DNA of 64,000 nucleotides, taken from Pseudomonadota bacterium. GTDB lineage: Bacteria; Pseudomonadota; Alphaproteobacteria; Micavibrionales; UBA2020. Shown here one piece after another: positions 63,990 through 64,000 of the stretch. The position numbers and the translations under genes were made by a program. Where the stretch lies: contig JAJZTA010000010.1 of the NCBI GenBank assembly GCA_021849295.1, positions 1 to 64,000 of the forward strand, written 5' to 3'. Positions within the stretch are counted from its first letter, which is position 1; each line of letters opens with the position of its first letter. Under the pieces are notes generated by a model. That model was not told where the DNA came from. It made no database searches and saw only the letters and a program-made list of their open reading frames with translations.

Positions 63990-64000
63990 GGCTGTATCCT

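Overview
The window looks like core chromosome of a moderately high-G+C alphaproteobacterium. The evidence is a CcrM-type GANTC methyltransferase next to rnhB, a cytochrome b/c1 single-polypeptide gene of the Bradyrhizobium fbcH type, the rph/hrcA divergent pair followed by grpE, the efp-suhB-OmpA block, the rlmE-guaB-rsmB order, and a soluble PAS histidine kinase with a PleC/DivJ-like phosphoacceptor helix. The genus cannot be fixed from sequence alone. Almost all of it is dense, operon-packed housekeeping DNA with many 4-bp ATGA/GTGA overlaps. True accessory DNA is limited to the left edge and one AT-rich gene near 53 kb.

Layout. 1-255: start of a gene leaving the window (possibly an integrase) beside tRNA-Phe. 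331-2313: RNase E/G-like, Maf and IF-1 (minus). 2435-3760: a plus-strand array of four small paralogous proteins that all end in R-H-[FY]-[KR]-I, not a family I recognise. 3768-6038: murA, dcd and two tiny genes. 6098-15175: a minus operon of rlmE, a guaB-like gene with an eroded active site, an rsmB-type methyltransferase and a DUF58/DUF4159/membrane-protein trio. 15303-18696: a small basic protein, a HExxH protein, rnhB and ccrM. 18805-26857: LOG-family protein, an exported protein, mutY, DciA-like DUF721, efp, suhB, an OmpA-like protein, sppA, a candidate small RNA and a lipoprotein.

26870-41002: hsp33, recX, hemF-trmL-traX, then a long plus-strand run: Rieske protein, fused cytochrome b/c1, Na/Pi cotransporter, DegP, MiaA, YfgM-like, BamB, Der. 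40990-55637 is a long minus-strand run: CDF transporter, SDR, small membrane protein, CvpA, RadA, YibQ, AlaS, Slt, histidine kinase, an AT-rich HEPN-like gene bracketed by inverted repeats, and UvrB. 55630-64000: a Rap1a/Tai-like exported protein, an exported protein and its partner, hemW-rdgB-rph, hrcA, DUF423, grpE, RNase P RNA and one exported protein.

Themes. Cell-envelope work is prominent (MurA, Slt, BamB, YfgM, DegP, SppA, OmpA-like, YibQ, CvpA), as is protein and RNA quality control (Hsp33, HrcA, GrpE, RNase P, RNase PH, RNase HII, Maf, RdgB). Two observations bear on purine metabolism: the GuaB at the conserved guaB position has lost every catalytic motif I can check, and purF is absent from between cvpA and the SDR, where I remember it in related bacteria. 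The most novel-looking item is the RH[FY][KR]I paralog array.
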